Made by a program: the position numbers and the translations under genes. A DNA stretch of 9,135 bases from Thermoplasmatota archaeon (lineage in GTDB: Archaea > Thermoplasmatota > Penumbrarchaeia > Penumbrarchaeales > Penumbrarchaeaceae): NCBI GenBank assembly GCA_030595585.1, contig JAUVCY010000051.1:1-9135 (forward strand), given 5' to 3'. This document shows positions 1 through 5,855 of the stretch, one piece after another; position 1 is the first letter of the stretch, and every line of letters starts with the position of its first letter. A model generated the notes under the pieces. It was not told the DNA's origin. It did not search any database and was given only the letters and a program-made list of their open reading frames with translations.

Positions 1-441
1 ATCGGCATTGTCGGCTACTCCCGCCTCAAGGCGAAGAACCTGCTGGATCAGGAGAACAGGAAGAAGATATACGAATATATCATGGAGAACCCGGGAGACC
101 ACTTCAGGGAGGTCCAGAGGGAGATGGAGCTGGAGGTGGGGGTGCTCTCGCATCACGTCAACATACTTGAAAAAGAGCAGCTGATCGTCTCGGAGCAGGA
201 TGGGATGTACCGTCGTTTCTACGCTGCGGGCGTTAAGAGGGACGACAAGGTGCGCCTCTCCAGGATCCAGGAGAACATACTCAAATCCATACAGCACACC
301 CCCGGGATCACCCAGACCAAGATCGCAAAGGAGGTTGGCGTGAGCAGGAAGGTCGTATACTATCACGTCAAGTTCCTGACGGGAACTGGCCTCGTGGAGG
401 AGCAGAAGGTCAAGAGGAAACCACACTACTACCCGGCATGA
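1..441 (+). CDS. Tandem winged-helix DNA-binding regulator, 5'-truncated by the window edge
   Basis: The reading frame is open from base 1 to a TGA at 439-441, so the start lies outside the window. An internal ATG at 82 falls in the middle of a helix of the first domain and is not a believable start. Two winged-helix units follow each other. The first covers about 40-220, with a recognition-helix region around LSHHVNILEKEQL. The second covers about 250-438, with EVGVSRKVVYYHVKFL. The pattern of a helix, then SHHV or YYHV, then a hydrophobic wing resembles ArsR/MarR-like archaeal regulators. The visible N-terminal residues (IGIVGYSRLK, then LLDQENRKKIYEYI) look like the segment that joins a membrane anchor to the first wing domain in many Thermoplasmata and Methanosarcina regulators. 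The anchor itself is not in view, so membrane location is inference. The ligand and target genes are unknown. Confidence 0.85.
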   Translation: MGIVGYSRLKAKNLLDQENRKKIYEYIMENPGDHFREVQREMELEVGVLSHHVNILEKEQLIVSEQDGMYRRFYAAGVKRDDKVRLSRIQENILKSIQHTPGITQTKIAKEVGVSRKVVYYHVKFLTGTGLVEEQKVKRKPHYYPA

Positions 442-464
442 TAGAAGAGAGGAGAGACCCCCGC

Positions 465-493
465 GGATGAAGGGGAACCAAACCCCTTCATCC
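465..493. repeat. Perfect 11-bp inverted repeat with 7-nt loop (hairpin)
   Basis: GGATGAAGGGG at 465-475 is exactly complementary to CCCCTTCATCC at 483-493, with AACCAAA as the loop. It starts 23 nt after the regulator's stop codon and ends about 65 nt before the nob1 ATG. No T-run follows (the next bases are TACCCCC), so it does not look like a classical intrinsic terminator. It could be a 3'-end RNA hairpin that stabilises or ends the upstream transcript, or a DNA operator. The structure is read directly; its role is not known. Confidence 0.75.
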
Positions 494-523
494 TACCCCC
501 GTGACCATTGGAACATGTAATGA

Positions 524-538
524 AAGGTTTTTCTAATA
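524..538 (+). promoter_or_regulatory. Candidate nob1 promoter (TATA region)
   Basis: A purine-rich GAAAGG precedes a TTTTTCTAAT stretch. The centre of this stretch lies about 27 nt upstream of the ATG at 559, the usual archaeal distance from TATA box to transcription start. No Shine-Dalgarno sequence is present before 559. Together this suggests a leaderless nob1 mRNA. The box is a poor match to the TTTAWA consensus, hence the modest confidence. Confidence 0.4.
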
Positions 539-558
539 TCGCCCCCTCCAATATCATA

Positions 559-1065
559 ATGGATATCATCCTTGATGCCTCAGCACTGCTCTCGGGGAAG
601 TTCACCTCGATGCCCCCGGGCAATCACAGGGTCTTGATCACATCCCTGGTGCGAGATGAGATAGGAAAAGGAGCACCAAAGAAGCTGCTGGAGAGGCTAA
701 TCGATGCCGGATCAAAGGTCCTGGACCCCGTTGATCTCAAGCCCGCAAAGGACGCGGCTGCAAGCACCGGTGACCTCCCATCACTCTCCGACCCCGACAT
801 CTCGGTCATAGCCCTTGCTATCGAAACGGATGATCCAATGGTACTCACAGATGATTTCAGGGTGCAGAACGTCTTAAAAAAGTTGAAGATACCCTTCGAG
901 CCCGCCGGGGAGATCGGCGACAGGAGAATAAAGGAAGTGTGGACCTGGTCGTTCAGGTGCAGGGGGTGCGGCAGGTACTTCGATGACGGCGATAAGCTGC
1001 CGGACTGCCCCATCTGCGGGTCGGACCTGAAACGCTCCAGAAAAAACCCTAGGTCAGTGGAATGA
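559..1065 (+). CDS. nob1: Nob1-like PIN-domain endonuclease with zinc ribbon (pre-16S rRNA 3'-end processing)
   Basis: The 168-residue protein starts MDIILDASALLSGK, the typical first strand of a PIN domain. Conserved acidic positions are visible at D6, E34 (LVRDEIGK), D80 (SDPDISVIALA) and D98/D99 (VLTDDFRVQN), as expected for metal-dependent ribonuclease chemistry. A C-terminal zinc ribbon uses C134/C137 (CRGCG) and C150/C153 (CPICG). This PIN plus zinc-ribbon order and length match archaeal Nob1, which cuts pre-16S rRNA at its mature 3' end during small-subunit assembly in the cytoplasm. The frame is open to a TTG at 508 and has an ATG at 520, but the extra residues precede the PIN fold and the TATA spacing favours ATG 559. 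Its last 17 bp overlap the end of the convergent P-loop gene. Confidence 0.9.
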   Translation: MDIILDASALLSGKFTSMPPGNHRVLITSLVRDEIGKGAPKKLLERLIDAGSKVLDPVDLKPAKDAAASTGDLPSLSDPDISVIALAIETDDPMVLTDDFRVQNVLKKLKIPFEPAGEIGDRRIKEVWTWSFRCRGCGRYFDDGDKLPDCPICGSDLKRSRKNPRSVE

Positions 1066-2419
1066 TCTCCAGGTTGGGATATCCGAACTCGGGATGGGGG
1101 GTCAGGGCGTAAAGAGATGTCCCTGGTTTTATGCCGTATATGCAGGGGATGGAGTGGATCTTCACCATCCTGACGTATACGTCGGACATGTTCTTGATCC
1201 CCTGGCCTATCTTCAACCCGGGTTTGGCGAGGCCGATGCCAAGCGTCTTGGTGACCTTGGTCTTGGAGACGCCGGAAAGAAGATGTCTCAGCGTTATAGA
1301 TTCCCCCCTGAGGTACTCCATGGTATCCAGGCCGACGAAGTCCAGGTAGGGTTTACCCTCCCTTCCCCGGAGGCGGGAGATGACCTCCAGCCCCCTCTGC
1401 TGGGCACCCTCCTTCTTGGTGGCCCCCATGGGGATTATGTAAGGTTTGCTGGGAGTGCTGGAGAAGTAGTCGAGAAAGAACAGCTTCTCGTTCAGCCTCT
1501 TGATGTCGATACTGCTCTCCAGGTCCTCTCTCAGCGTTTCGGGATGCTCGCCTGCAGGTGGGACCATAAGCACCCCGTAATCGTGATAGAGGAAGTTCAG
1601 CAGGATAGGGCGTAAGAGCAGCATGTACTCGTCGTAGGTGATGTTGTCATCCACCTCGAGGATGTTGTAGGAGCCTTTCTTGTAGCCTCCCTTCAATATA
1701 TTATCGAAGTCGAAGAGGCCTGTGGAGAAGTGTGTTTCGCTGTCGTCCACCGGGACCCAGGGGTTTTTCTCCATGTCGCTGAGAGATTGTGGGCTGAAGG
1801 CCCTGAAGATCCCCGTGTGAAGCGTCATGAGGTATCTGCTGTTCTCAACCTCTATGCTCCTCAGCTTATCGATGTGGATGGACCTGTGCCTGATCCCCTC
1901 GAACTCATCGAAGTGGATGGTCAGGACCCCACCTGCCATGTGGTCCAGATAGGTCGTCTCCTCCCTGTCCTGGACCATTATTGCGGATACGTTCGTGCTC
2001 TGGACCAGGGAGATGATCTCCTTGATCTTCCTCTCGGGGTTTTCGTACTGTTCGGTGAGCGCGTCGATAGGGTCCAGAAGCATGAAGCCCATGGGCTGCT
2101 CCCTGGACTCCTCGAGTATCGTCTGGAACTCCCTCTTGAACCAGTTGGAGTCGGCTATCTTGTCGTTCTGGTTGAAAGCCTTGATGTTGTGCACTTCCTC
2201 ATCCTTGAGCCAGGGGATCTCCGCGTTCAGCTGATCGCGGTCCATTCGCGTAAAGATAGCGATCCCCCTCTGTCGTTTACACAGCACCCTCATGAGCTCC
2301 AGGCCCAGAAGAGTCTTCCCGGAACCAGGGGGGCCCTTGATCAGAAGGATCTCCCCAACGTTGTCCCTGAAGAACTTGACGACCTCCTGTGGGATCGATC
2401 CGACTACCCCCTTGCTCAT
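1049..2419 (-). CDS. GvpD/KaiC-like RecA-superfamily P-loop ATPase with a degenerate second domain
   Basis: This 456-residue protein has a clean Walker A motif GPPGSGKT at residues 29-36 and a Walker B-like GFMLLDPID with Asp at 116, giving an N-terminal RecA/KaiC-type ATPase domain. Around 231-265 it repeats the KaiC domain entry pattern (FSTGLFDFDNILKGGYKKGS), but where a second P-loop should follow the sequence reads VDDNITYD. The second domain has therefore probably lost nucleotide binding. The layout best recalls the GvpD P-loop family. In haloarchaea GvpD restrains the gas-vesicle activator GvpE, but relatives occur in archaea without gas vesicles and no gvp genes are visible here, so a gas-vesicle role should not be assumed. 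The ATG at 2419 lacks a Shine-Dalgarno and lies about 25 nt from a TATA-like element, suggesting a leaderless message. The substrate or partner is unknown; a regulatory or signalling ATPase is the best guess. Confidence 0.8.
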   Translation of the reverse strand: MSKGVVGSIPQEVVKFFRDNVGEILLIKGPPGSGKTLLGLELMRVLCKRQRGIAIFTRMDRDQLNAEIPWLKDEEVHNIKAFNQNDKIADSNWFKREFQTILEESREQPMGFMLLDPIDALTEQYENPERKIKEIISLVQSTNVSAIMVQDREETTYLDHMAGGVLTIHFDEFEGIRHRSIHIDKLRSIEVENSRYLMTLHTGIFRAFSPQSLSDMEKNPWVPVDDSETHFSTGLFDFDNILKGGYKKGSYNILEVDDNITYDEYMLLLRPILLNFLYHDYGVLMVPPAGEHPETLREDLESSIDIKRLNEKLFFLDYFSSTPSKPYIIPMGATKKEGAQQRGLEVISRLRGREGKPYLDFVGLDTMEYLRGESITLRHLLSGVSKTKVTKTLGIGLAKPGLKIGQGIKNMSDVYVRMVKIHSIPCIYGIKPGTSLYALTPHPEFGYPNLEIIPLT

Positions 2420-2421
2420 GT

Positions 2422-2433
2422 ATGGTTAACCAT
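2422..2433. promoter_or_regulatory. Perfect 12-bp palindrome, candidate operator in a divergent promoter
   Basis: ATGGTTAACCAT is its own reverse complement. It lies 3 bp in front of the minus-strand ATG of the P-loop gene, between that start and the AT-rich element at 2438-2449. In archaea a repressor bound between the TATA box and the transcription start blocks RNA polymerase, so the position suits an operator for the P-loop gene. It could also affect the divergent 87-residue gene. Binding is inferred from symmetry and position only. Confidence 0.45.
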
Positions 2434-2437
2434 CGCC

Positions 2438-2449
2438 AATTTTATTAAG
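2438..2449. promoter_or_regulatory. Shared AT-rich TATA element for two divergent genes
   Basis: AATTTTATTAAG is the only AT-rich block in the 61-bp gap between the two divergent starts. Read on the minus strand (CTTAATAAAATT) its centre lies about 25 nt from the ATG at 2419, which fits leaderless transcription. Read on the plus strand (TTTTATTAA) it predicts a start near 2470, leaving a leader of about 10 nt before ATG 2481. One element may serve both directions, or only one gene may use it strongly. Confidence 0.5.
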
Positions 2450-2480
2450 GTATTGTACGATTTGCACCTGGAGACGATCA

Positions 2481-2744
2481 ATGGCCGGCAACGATGGAAA
2501 GATCCACGACAGGATAAAGGTAGAGACCAAGGAGGGGGCGGATAAGGGGGCGCTTGACCTAGCAAACAAACTGGATCTCATGCTGAACAGCCCACTCTTC
2601 GAGAAGATGGTGCTCGAGACCGTGGGGGAGATGCTCCTCGAAGGGAAACTGGAATACGACGAGGTCAGGGACCTGTTCGACACGCCGGAGAACAACGCCA
2701 GGGAGTTCGCCCTCCGCTGGCTAAAGGAAAAAGGGGAACTGTAG
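2481..2744 (+). CDS. Small charged protein of unknown function (87 residues)
   Basis: I do not recognise this family. The protein is rich in Glu, Lys, Asp and Leu, has no cysteine and no membrane segment, and looks all-helical. A charged N-terminus (about residues 1-20) leads into an amphipathic helix around LDLANKLDLML, then helices around EKMVLETVGEMLLEG and YDEVRDLFD, and a final REFALRWLKEKGEL. The ATG at 2481 is preceded by GGAGA at 2470-2474 with 6 nt of spacing, a plausible ribosome binding site. It is divergent from the P-loop ATPase gene through a very short shared promoter, so the two could be co-regulated and might act together; this is inference. Its stop lies 4 bp from the stop of the convergent transporter gene. 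An adaptor, regulator subunit or small cytoplasmic binding protein are all possible. Confidence 0.75.
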   Translation: MAGNDGKIHDRIKVETKEGADKGALDLANKLDLMLNSPLFEKMVLETVGEMLLEGKLEYDEVRDLFDTPENNAREFALRWLKEKGEL

Positions 2745-2748
2745 AGTA

Positions 2749-4896
2749 TCAGAAGAGAAGGGGCACCACCAACCAGAGGGCGACGATGGTTCCCATAACC
2801 GCCTCTCCCACCATCAATCCGGTGGCCATCATGTAGGTCCCCAGGAGCTTGATGGTCTTCATCTCCTCACCCCATTTATTGGCCTTCGCCCGGGGCTCAA
2901 GCCATTTCTTTTCCCAGATATCCCTTGAGACACCTCCCACGAGCATGGGGATCTGAATGCCCAGGGGGAGGTACATTCCAAGTCCGAAGGCAGTACCCAT
3001 GCCGATGAGGAGCTCGAGGAAGACCCCGATGGTCACACCAGCGAAGAAGAGCCTCCACTGTATGGCATCCGCCATGATGCCTTTTACGAAGATGGTGAAG
3101 GCATATGCCTGTGGGGCGGCGAGGTCGAGCTTCCCCTCCGCAAGGCCCAGGGAGAGTATCACTGCGGCTATCCCGGAGATGATCGCCCCGGGTATTATTC
3201 CCGGAGTGAGACCCCGGACCAGATCGTGCGGCCTGTTGCCGCAGTACAATCCGTTCTTGAAGTTGAGGACCACGTCCCCTGACATGGAGATGGCGCCGGC
3301 GAAGACCGTGGTCCCCACAAGCGACATCACAATGATCTCCCCGGTCTCCATCCTGATACCGAATATTGGGAGGATCTTCCAGAACGTCATCATGAGCACG
3401 AGAAGGACGATGAACGAGGTGGCTGAAACGGGCTCGGTCCCCGTTTCGCCCATGACCTTGACGGCTATTGCGCCCAGCAGGAACGTGAGGAATACCAGAA
3501 GGATGGAGAATATGATGGACGCCCACGGGTTGAATCCTCCCACGATGAACACCAGCGTCACCAGAACAAATGTCACTGCCATCATGATCACGATGTGCTG
3601 GGAGGGCCACTCGTACCAGCCTTTTCCCGCGACGTAGGTGGTCTTGCTCCCGTCGTCATCTTTCCCCAGGGAGGTCATGTCCCGGAACACGGTGGAAAAG
3701 AGGGGGACCATCTTGATCAAAGCGGTCATGCCCCCGCCCAGGATCGTGCCTATCGCCATCACCCTGGCGATGGAATATGCGGCCAGGGCGGGAGATGTGG
3801 GTATTCCCAGGTAGTCCGTTTCCAGCAGGTTCAGGTAGAAGAACTCATCCATGGCGGCCACGTCGAAGAACTCCCCGGTGTTCGCCCAGTAGAACGGGGC
3901 GTGGGTGAAGTAGGCGATCGGGACCACTATGAACCAGGTGAAGAAAGTTCCAAGGAAGATAAGGAATGCGGTCTTGAACTTCATGAACCACCCTATGCCG
4001 AACTGGATCGGTATCAGGGTGACCGAGAGAAAGGACCACGTGGCCGGCTCCTGGGTGAGGATGATATCTCCCGCGTAGTATCTGTGGTCCAGGTTGAGGC
4101 CCATGGCGACCCTGTCCATGACGGACATCCTTCCGCTCAGTGCGGAGAAGGACCCTTCGGGTGAGAAGAGGGGAAAATCCCGAAAGAACGTGAAAATGGC
4201 TGTCCCACCGATCCAGTAGAACGCCTGCTTGACCGATTGTTTTGCCTGGGACGTCGCCTCGGATGAAGTTGCCCTTGAGAGGTCAAGCAGTTTGACCGTG
4301 GCCTCGAAACCCGGAGTTGGAAGAGGGTCCTCCACCAGCCATATTCTCCGGAAAATGATGAAGTACATGACGCCCAGCACGCCCGATATCATGGTTGCCG
4401 TTATCGCAATGGGGAGTAGGGAGGGAAGGATGGCGGGATCGATGAGGGGCGCCCCATCCACCATTTCGGATTTGGACAGCGCCAGTATGTAAATGGCCGG
4501 GAACGTGAACACGAATCCAACGCAGATCATCGCCGCGCCGTTGGATGCGGTTGCGGCAATGTTCAGGGTGGCCGGGTTCCACTTCCACGCCATGCCGAGA
4601 AGATATACCATGTACCAGGAGCCGGCGATCACCATGCCGACCTTGAGGCCCACGTACTGGTTGATCATGGCGAAAAGAGCTCCGATCGCGATGGCCAGCA
4701 TGACCTTCTTCCAGTCCCAGGCAGGGATGTCGAATGACTCCTTTCTGTTCTTCTCGTCCAGATACTGCTCCAGGGCCCCGGTGTTGAAGTTCGTGAACAT
4801 CTCGGGGTCGAACCAGTTCATGGTCCCCTTTTCGATCTTCTCGATGCCCTTTGGGGTCATGGGATGTCTGTATGTGGATTTCCTGACCCTCGGCAT
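2749..4896 (-). CDS. OPT-family (oligopeptide transporter) membrane protein
   Basis: This 715-residue, very hydrophobic protein has about 15 membrane-spanning stretches, for example near residues 66-88, 90-104, 121-140, 161-182, 307-330, 434-454, 459-480, 495-513, 568-586, 616-648 and 684-714. A hydrophilic N-terminus of about 60 residues and a soluble loop near 185-225 interrupt the pattern. OPT-like signatures include GETGTEPVS at 483-491 and a later NFKNGLYCGNRPHDLVRGLTPG-type segment (about 545-566), which corresponds to the conserved DLKTG...G-TPR region of prokaryotic OPT proteins. The family imports oligopeptides or metal chelates by cation-coupled transport; the substrate cannot be read from sequence. 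The open frame extends to a TTG at 4908, but the ATG at 4896 has a GGGTGG ribosome-binding-like sequence just upstream and is preferred. A peptide-using lifestyle is a reasonable inference. It has its own TATA-like box, so it need not be co-transcribed with the zinc-ribbon gene upstream. Confidence 0.9.
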   Translation of the reverse strand: MPRVRKSTYRHPMTPKGIEKIEKGTMNWFDPEMFTNFNTGALEQYLDEKNRKESFDIPAWDWKKVMLAIAIGALFAMINQYVGLKVGMVIAGSWYMVYLLGMAWKWNPATLNIAATASNGAAMICVGFVFTFPAIYILALSKSEMVDGAPLIDPAILPSLLPIAITATMISGVLGVMYFIIFRRIWLVEDPLPTPGFEATVKLLDLSRATSSEATSQAKQSVKQAFYWIGGTAIFTFFRDFPLFSPEGSFSALSGRMSVMDRVAMGLNLDHRYYAGDIILTQEPATWSFLSVTLIPIQFGIGWFMKFKTAFLIFLGTFFTWFIVVPIAYFTHAPFYWANTGEFFDVAAMDEFFYLNLLETDYLGIPTSPALAAYSIARVMAIGTILGGGMTALIKMVPLFSTVFRDMTSLGKDDDGSKTTYVAGKGWYEWPSQHIVIMMAVTFVLVTLVFIVGGFNPWASIIFSILLVFLTFLLGAIAVKVMGETGTEPVSATSFIVLLVLMMTFWKILPIFGIRMETGEIIVMSLVGTTVFAGAISMSGDVVLNFKNGLYCGNRPHDLVRGLTPGIIPGAIISGIAAVILSLGLAEGKLDLAAPQAYAFTIFVKGIMADAIQWRLFFAGVTIGVFLELLIGMGTAFGLGMYLPLGIQIPMLVGGVSRDIWEKKWLEPRAKANKWGEEMKTIKLLGTYMMATGLMVGEAVMGTIVALWLVVPLLF

Positions 4897-4931
4897 CGAA
4901 CCACCCAAAATACCAGTTCCAACTCGTGAAG

Positions 4932-4975
4932 CTGGACCAGGTCCGGGAAGGTGTATGGGATATTAATAATTAGTT
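4932..4975 (-). promoter_or_regulatory. Transporter promoter with a short dyad near the predicted start
   Basis: Read on the minus strand, AT-rich AATTATTAATA (about 4961-4972) is a good TATA candidate. It predicts transcription starting near 4942 and a leader of roughly 45 nt carrying the GGGTGG site. The predicted start lies inside GGACC-A-GGTCC at 4934-4944, a short symmetric sequence that could be an operator. The AT-rich box is clear; the operator is speculative. Confidence 0.45.
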
Positions 4976-4986
4976 GGCAAGGTCTT

Positions 4987-5433
4987 TCAATCGTCCAACT
5001 TGAACGCGTTCACGCCTGCCGTGATCCCAACAAAACCGATGGGAATACAGATCACGCTCCCTGCGATAAGTATTCCCCCGCCCAGTTTGTTCTGTCCAAT
5101 GCCTATCAGGATCAGGCCTAATATGGGAAGTGCCACCGCCCATATACCCACAACCAATCCCGCGACGATGGCGGCATCCGGCATGGTCGCAGAGAGTTGT
5201 ATAACCGCATAGATAGCTGCAAAGAACCCAATCAGGATCTCAAGGGAACCAAGAAGCATCACTCCCGCTTTTGTCTGCAGGAAGCCTTTGTTCTTGAGTC
5301 CTTCATATTTATCTTTTCTCTCCGCCTGCTCGTACAGGTCGTCCGAACCTTTGCTGATCGGTGACCCGCAATTCGTGCAGTTGGTTCTTCCGTGGGGCAC
5401 CATTGTCCCACATTTTGGACAGATCATCTTCAT
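4987..5433 (-). CDS. Zinc-ribbon membrane protein with three predicted transmembrane helices
   Basis: The 148-residue protein opens with a zinc ribbon, CPKC at C5/C8 and CTNC at C19/C22, within MKMICPKCGTMVPHGRTNC. A charged linker follows (about 25-50), then three hydrophobic segments at about 56-80, 86-113 and 118-143, and the protein ends in KLDD. The ATG at 5433 is preceded by a purine-rich GAGGAG site in a GAGGAGAGAG run, a strong ribosome-binding match. A second ATG two codons in is less favoured. Archaea carry many proteins with this short zinc ribbon plus membrane-helix design; most have no assigned function. It lies 90 bp upstream of the OPT transporter on the same strand, so read-through transcription and a shared role are possible but unproven. 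The zinc ribbon is expected to face the cytoplasm. Confidence 0.8.
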   Translation of the reverse strand: MKMICPKCGTMVPHGRTNCTNCGSPISKGSDDLYEQAERKDKYEGLKNKGFLQTKAGVMLLGSLEILIGFFAAIYAVIQLSATMPDAAIVAGLVVGIWAVALPILGLILIGIGQNKLGGGILIAGSVICIPIGFVGITAGVNAFKLDD

Positions 5434-5480
5434 CTCTCTCCTCTGGGGTTCTTCTCCGGGTAATAGATAGGCTAATACCT

Positions 5481-5509
5481 ACTTAACATTGGCTGAGCGT
5501 ATGTTGAGT
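5481..5509. promoter_or_regulatory. 29-bp imperfect dyad in the zinc-ribbon/purS intergenic region
   Basis: ACTTAACAT at 5481-5489 is complementary to ATGTTGAGT at 5501-5509 at eight of nine positions, the exception being a T-G pair, around an 11-nt spacer. The centre is about 41 bp upstream of the purS TATA candidate. The left half overlaps a weak TATA-like GTTAAGTA on the minus strand for the zinc-ribbon gene. It may bind a dimeric regulator such as a purine-responsive one; that is inference. Confidence 0.4.
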
Positions 5510-5527
5510 TGTTTTACTCCCCCTAGA

Positions 5528-5540
5528 ATAAGATTTTAAG
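5528..5540 (+). promoter_or_regulatory. Candidate purSLQ operon promoter
   Basis: A purine-rich AATAAGA is followed by TTTTAAG (TTTTAA at 5534-5539), close to the archaeal BRE plus TATA pattern. The usual spacing puts the transcription start near 5562-5566, about 40 nt before the purS ATG and at or just before another ATG at 5566. No other strong TATA candidate lies between the zinc-ribbon gene and purS on this strand. Confidence 0.55.
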
Positions 5541-5565
5541 TACCTGCCCTATACCCCAATCGAGG

Positions 5566-5616
5566 ATGAAAAAGATTCTCGTCAGTACAGGATGGATTTC
5601 AGATGTTCGCCGTTGA
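5566..5616 (+). other. Possible 16-codon leader ORF overlapping the purS start
   Basis: ATG at 5566 opens a frame encoding MKKILVSTGWISDVRR and ending at TGA 5614-5616, 14 bp inside purS in another frame. The ATG lies where a transcript from the TTTTAA box would begin, so it could be translated as a leaderless start and feed ribosomes to purS by termination-reinitiation. Such short ORFs also arise by chance, and no conservation can be tested here. Confidence 0.2.
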
Positions 5617-5845
5617 GGTCAAAGTGGGTTTGAAGAAAGGTGTGAGCGATCCGGAGGGGTCCAATACGAGGAAATCACTGGAGCTCCTGGGTTATGAGGA
5701 GGTCAAGGAGGTGAGGTCCCTGAAGGTCTACCGGATGCAGATCGATGCGACATCCCGTGAGGAGGCCCAGGAGAGGCTGGAGGAGATGTGCAAGAGGCTG
5801 CTGTCGAACCCTGTGATCAACACGCACGAGATAGTATTTATGTGA
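5603..5845 (+). CDS. purS: Phosphoribosylformylglycinamidine synthase subunit PurS
   Basis: This 80-residue protein is the normal length for PurS and carries its pattern: an N-terminal strand MFAVEVKVGLKKGVSDPEG, then a helix with LELLGYEEVKEVRSLKVYRM, and a C-terminal helix with EMCKRLLSNPVINTHEI. PurS forms a small dimer that bridges PurL and PurQ and helps pass ammonia from the glutaminase to the synthetase in the fourth step of IMP synthesis. It acts in the cytoplasm and has no catalytic residues of its own. ATG 5603 is the only good start, since a stop lies upstream in frame at 5567-5569; the upstream AGGATGG is a weak ribosome binding site. purL begins 10 nt after the purS stop. Confidence 0.93.
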   Translation: MFAVEVKVGLKKGVSDPEGSNTRKSLELLGYEEVKEVRSLKVYRMQIDATSREEAQERLEEMCKRLLSNPVINTHEIVFM

Positions 5846-5855
5846 GGTTGCTGGG

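Noticed and set aside
467..520. 17-codon ORF (ATG at 467, TAA at 518-520) between the regulator and nob1
   Set aside because: Its start is embedded in the hairpin stem, there is no ribosome binding site, and the predicted nob1 transcript begins downstream.
1049..2419. Gas-vesicle operon membership for the P-loop gene
   Set aside because: No gvpA, gvpN, gvpE or other gas-vesicle gene is in the window; the family resemblance alone does not imply gas vesicles.
1730..2545. Long plus-strand open frame (271 codons) opposite the P-loop gene
   Set aside because: It is antisense to a well-supported gene with intact Walker motifs, would overlap the start of the 87-residue gene, and its translation shows no recognisable domain. 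Long antisense frames are expected at this base composition.
2897..3610. Minus-strand open frame (237 codons) inside the OPT transporter gene
   Set aside because: It is in a different frame of the same strand; its translation is rich in Arg, His and Gly with no domain, while the transporter frame is continuous and matches its family.
5467..5480. TAGG-CTAATA-CCTA inverted repeat upstream of the zinc-ribbon gene
   Set aside because: Only a 4-bp stem, which is too short to stand out from chance.
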